A program made the translations under genes and the position numbers. The notes below the pieces were generated by a model. The model saw only the letters and a list, made by a program, of their open reading frames with translations. It was not told the DNA's origin and did no database searches. This document shows, piece by piece, positions 61,203 through 64,000 of a DNA stretch of 64,000 nt. How positions within the stretch are numbered: the stretch's first letter is position 1; each line of letters begins with the position of its first letter. The stretch is from Bradyrhizobium tropiciagri (lineage in GTDB: Bacteria; Pseudomonadota; Alphaproteobacteria; Rhizobiales; Xanthobacteraceae), in assembly GCF_001189845.1 (NCBI RefSeq), contig NZ_LFLZ01000021.1, positions 1 to 64,000 on the forward strand, written 5' to 3'.

Positions 61203-62891
61203 ATGAACCAGCTCGAAACCGGCGAAGCGCCCGAAGCTGCTCACCGCCGTTCAGATTTGCAAAAGGAGCTGGCCGAGGTCCTTCGACAACGGGCGGCCAT
61301 CTCGGCAGTGCTGCGCGTTACTGCAAATTCCCCTCACGATTTGCAGCCCATATTCGACACCATCCTCGACAACGCTGTACGTCTGTGCCGAGCAGAGGGA
61401 GGTGGGGGCCTCTTCCGTTTGGCCGAGGAAGCAGGCTTTCGTCTCGTTGCATCTACTTTGAGCCCCGCCATTTTAGCGCATTATACACCGCCAACGCTCC
61501 ACGAATACGACAGCTTTTTCGGTCGCATCTTCGCAAACAAGTCGCCACTCCACATTCCCGACTTCTCCGCTGAACTTCGTCGTGCGGGGGAGGCCCACCC
61601 ATCGGCCCTGGTCCGAGCGCCCATTGGGACGGCCCTTTTCGTGCCGATGCTCAGAAACGACGAGCTAATCGGGTCGATGGCTATTGGGCGGCCGCACATA
61701 GAGCCGTTTACGGAGAAAGAGATCGAACTGGTCACGGACTTCGTTGCCGAGGCATCCATTGCCCTGGAGATTACCCGTCGCGAGCAAGCCTTGCGTGAAA
61801 GCGAGCGAGATTTGCGCTCGGCAATTGATGGGATACCTGGGTTCGTTTTGATCCTAGCCCCGAATGGTGAGGTCGAAGCCGTCAATCGCCAAATCGTCGA
61901 GTATTTTGGTCGGCCACTCGAAGAGCTGAGGAACTGGGGAACAAACGGAATCGTACATCCTGGTGATCTTCCCCATATCGTTGAAATTTTCACAAAATCG
62001 ATCGCCTCCGGTATTCCATACCAGTTTGAGGTTCGTCTTCGACACTTTGACGGCGAGTATCGGTGGTTTGATTGCCGCGGCGTCCCAATTTGCGATGGCT
62101 CTGGGCGCATTACTCGTTGGTATGCTCTGCAGACGGATATCGAGGATCGCACGCAGGCGCTGGCGCGGTTGCGGGAGATGCAATCGGATTTCGCCCGCAT
62201 CAACCGCGTGAGCATGATGGGAGAATTGGCAGCCTCGCTGTCTCACGAAATCGCACAACCGATCGCCAGCGCGCGCAACAACGCACGCGCAGCCCAGAAC
62301 TTCCTAAACATGCAGCCGCTGGACCTGGGCGAGGTCCGGGAAGCACTTGCATGTGTCGTTGGCGATACTGATCGAGCCCGAGACATCATCGATCGCATCC
62401 GAGAGCAAATGAAGAAAGCGCCGCCCCGAAAGGAGCGTTTCGACCTTGGTGCGGCGATTAGTGAGTTGATTGTGTTGGCGCGAAGCGTGACCAACCGGCA
62501 TGGCGTCTCGGTCCAGACCCAGCTTGCGGACGGATCGTTTCCCGTTGAGGGGGATCGCGTTCAACTGCAACAGGTCTTGTTGAACCTCATCCTGAATGCG
62601 GCTGAGGCAATGGGCTCGGTCGAGGAGGGACCGAGAGAGCTGTTGATCAGCACCGAGCAAGACCAGACTGGCGTCCTCGTGGCCGTGCGCGATTCCGGGC
62701 CGGGAATTGATCCGGCACATCTCGATCGGGTCTTCGACGCCTTCTACACCACGAAGTCCAGTGGAACCGGCATGGGGCTGTCGATTTGCCGCTCCATCAT
62801 CCGTGCTCACGGGGGGAGGCTGTGGGCGGGAGCGAACGAGCCTCGCGGCGCTGTGTTCCAGTTCACCTTGCCCAACGCCTCCGGCGGGTAA
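61203..62891 (+). CDS. GAF-PAS histidine kinase
   Basis: A 562-residue soluble kinase: GAF domain about 40-190, PAS domain 205-315 (DGIPGFVLILAPNGEVEAVN), a coiled coil, phosphoacceptor H348 in GELAASLSHEIAQPIASARN, and an ATPase domain with LNLILNAAEAMG, RDSGPGIDP and GTGMGLSICRSIIRAHGGRL. No receiver or membrane part. Its kinase core is close to that of the gene just upstream, suggesting duplication. Signal unknown. Confidence 0.88.
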   Translation: MNQLETGEAPEAAHRRSDLQKELAEVLRQRAAISAVLRVTANSPHDLQPIFDTILDNAVRLCRAEGGGGLFRLAEEAGFRLVASTLSPAILAHYTPPTLHEYDSFFGRIFANKSPLHIPDFSAELRRAGEAHPSALVRAPIGTALFVPMLRNDELIGSMAIGRPHIEPFTEKEIELVTDFVAEASIALEITRREQALRESERDLRSAIDGIPGFVLILAPNGEVEAVNRQIVEYFGRPLEELRNWGTNGIVHPGDLPHIVEIFTKSIASGIPYQFEVRLRHFDGEYRWFDCRGVPICDGSGRITRWYALQTDIEDRTQALARLREMQSDFARINRVSMMGELAASLSHEIAQPIASARNNARAAQNFLNMQPLDLGEVREALACVVGDTDRARDIIDRIREQMKKAPPRKERFDLGAAISELIVLARSVTNRHGVSVQTQLADGSFPVEGDRVQLQQVLLNLILNAAEAMGSVEEGPRELLISTEQDQTGVLVAVRDSGPGIDPAHLDRVFDAFYTTKSSGTGMGLSICRSIIRAHGGRLWAGANEPRGAVFQFTLPNASGG

Positions 62892-63644
62892 CTTCCAGAA
62901 TTGGCCCGTCGCTACGAAATCGGTCCGTCGCCTCATGTCAGCTGTGAGTGGTAGACGGGACCTCAGCAAGACTGGCCTAAGCCGACGCGATTGAGCCAAG
63001 GCGGACGTTGGCGTCGTTGATGCGGCTGCTCGAGGAGGCTCGCAGCGAGCTGCAGGAGGCGGCCCCGCCAGACTGTAGAAGCCTCGGAGGACGCAACGTT
63101 CCGGGACGCCGCGCGGATCGGGCAATTTCCGGCCGTTGGAGGCGCGCAGGACAGTCGCACCCCCGCGGAGATGCTCTCTTGCCTCAACCGATCGGCGATG
63201 GTCCGCCTTTGCTATGCCAAGCTGACGCCGCTCCCCGATGGGCCACCTGCACTACTGGCGGACGGAGCACACGCGACGATCGGCAAGCGAGATACGCCGA
63301 CGCTGCGCACCGGTTGCGTGAAACGACTCCGCAGAAAGACTCGATCGAGGCAGATGCGCTGCGTGCCTTGTCCTGACAAACAAGATCCTTGATCGGGTAG
63401 CGGTGTCGACTTCTCTCAGGAGGATCGCGCTTGCGCGCCGGCGGCTGGCCACACTGTACTGACCGTCCGAAGGGTGGGAGCTGATGAAAGCGCTATCGTG
63501 AGCACACGGTTGCGCGACTGACTCCTTAGAACTCCCATCGATTCGCAACCGTTAACTTCGATCATGTCGCGCAGTGCCATATACATGAGTGCACCCGAAG
63601 CAACGATAACTCGTCTGGGTTTTTCCAATGAAGAGAGCCTCAAC
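62892..63644. other. Stretch without a supportable gene
   Basis: About 750 bases between the kinase and etfB. Frames here are short and Arg/Ser-rich, and none shows a domain. A plus frame ending near 63392 (MLSCLNRSAMVRLCYAKLTP...) has a slightly better composition but no start site. The etfB promoter should lie at the right end. Confidence 0.4.
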
Positions 63645-64000
63645 ATGAAGATCCTGGTACCCGTCAAACGCGTCGTAGATGCCAACGCGCATGTGCGCGT
63701 GAAGGCCGATGGCTCCGGCGTTGATCTGAGCGGCGTCAAGATGTCAATCAATCCGTTCGACGAGATCGCTGTAGAGGAGGCGACGCGTCTGAAGGAGAAA
63801 GGTTCGGCGGCGGAGATAGTGTGCGTGAGCATCGGACCTGCAGAAGCGGCCGAAGTGCTGCGCAGCGCCTTCGCAATCGGCGCGGATCGCGGGCAGCTCG
63901 TCATCGGGGAGGGGGACCTCGAGCCTCTGGCGGTAGCCAAGATCCTGAAAGCGGTCATCGAGAAAGAGAATCCGCAGCTCGTGATCCTCGGCAAGCAGGC
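63645..64000 (+). CDS. etfB: Electron transfer flavoprotein beta subunit, partial (runs off the window)
   Basis: The first 118 codons are seen. MKILVPVKRVVDANAHVRVK, SINPFDEIAVEEATRLKEKG, and VCVSIGPAEAAEVLRSAFAI are the standard ETF beta N-terminal motifs. ETF carries electrons from acyl-CoA dehydrogenases or, as FixA, in nitrogen fixation. The sequence favours the general ETF over FixA (V-P-V-K-R-V-V-D), but the partner gene outside the window would decide. ATG 63645 follows AAGAGAG. Confidence 0.9.
   Translation, partial: MKILVPVKRVVDANAHVRVKADGSGVDLSGVKMSINPFDEIAVEEATRLKEKGSAAEIVCVSIGPAEAAEVLRSAFAIGADRGQLVIGEGDLEPLAVAKILKAVIEKENPQLVILGKQ

Overview
The window reads as chromosome of a high-GC alphaproteobacterium of the Bradyrhizobium/Rhodopseudomonas type. 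This rests on a GapR (DUF2312) nucleoid protein, DUF1127, DUF2336, PilZ and DUF6894 small proteins, a FixK/FNR-like site, and intergenic palindromes of the kind that litter Bradyrhizobium genomes. No rRNA, tRNA, CRISPR array, integrase or transposase was recognised. Genus assignment is inference from gene families and repeat style, not from a marker gene.

Layout. 0.1-6.3 kb: a leftward operon for a periplasmic molybdenum hydroxylase of isoquinoline 1-oxidoreductase type (large subunit, 2Fe-2S subunit, dihaem cytochrome c), an exported unknown protein, and a tandem-duplicated GrlR-like protein. 6.3-28.5 kb: core and housekeeping genes, including a YdcZ-type transporter, an ABC-F ATPase (frameshifted), a hexapeptide acetyltransferase, GDPD, an MBL hydrolase, a DUF2336-PilZ-small protein operon, an AraC regulator, nitroreductase, acyl-CoA dehydrogenase, a chemoreceptor, FMN reductase, SDR, L,D-transpeptidase, RlpA, a class C serine hydrolase and a methyltransferase. 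28.5-44.6 kb: small DUF6894 genes, a csaA-rhtB-pdxY operon, PaiB, three copies of a structured repeat before a ROK kinase, a PLP gamma-family enzyme, an HtrA protease, an LLM monooxygenase, a ceramidase-like membrane protein behind a double-operator promoter, a metallophosphoesterase and GapR. 44.6-49.4 kb: a lower-GC, gene-poor island with an unknown 304-residue protein, an XRE regulator, DUF1127 and decayed gene fragments. 49.3-55.1 kb: a cytochrome bo-type quinol oxidase operon (cyoE-A-B-C-D) followed on the same strand by a small histidine kinase. 55.4-64 kb: secreted small proteins, a large AAA/LuxR regulator, an OmpR-type winged-helix protein, two more histidine kinases, and the start of an electron transfer flavoprotein beta gene.

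How the parts fit. The right-hand 15 kb looks like a respiration and redox region: a quinol oxidase, three kinases of related architecture, two DNA-binding regulators and EtfB. The recurring oddity is a set of one-base deletions. ABC-F, nitroreductase, a small monooxygenase and cyoA are each broken, or altered at the end, by loss of one base, and each can be restored by doubling a neighbouring base; cyoE and one kinase may be similar. This may be sequence error rather than biology and should be settled first. In contrast, the cytochrome c remnant near 48.4-49.1 kb has a frameshift, a stop and a lost haem ligand, and is truly decayed.
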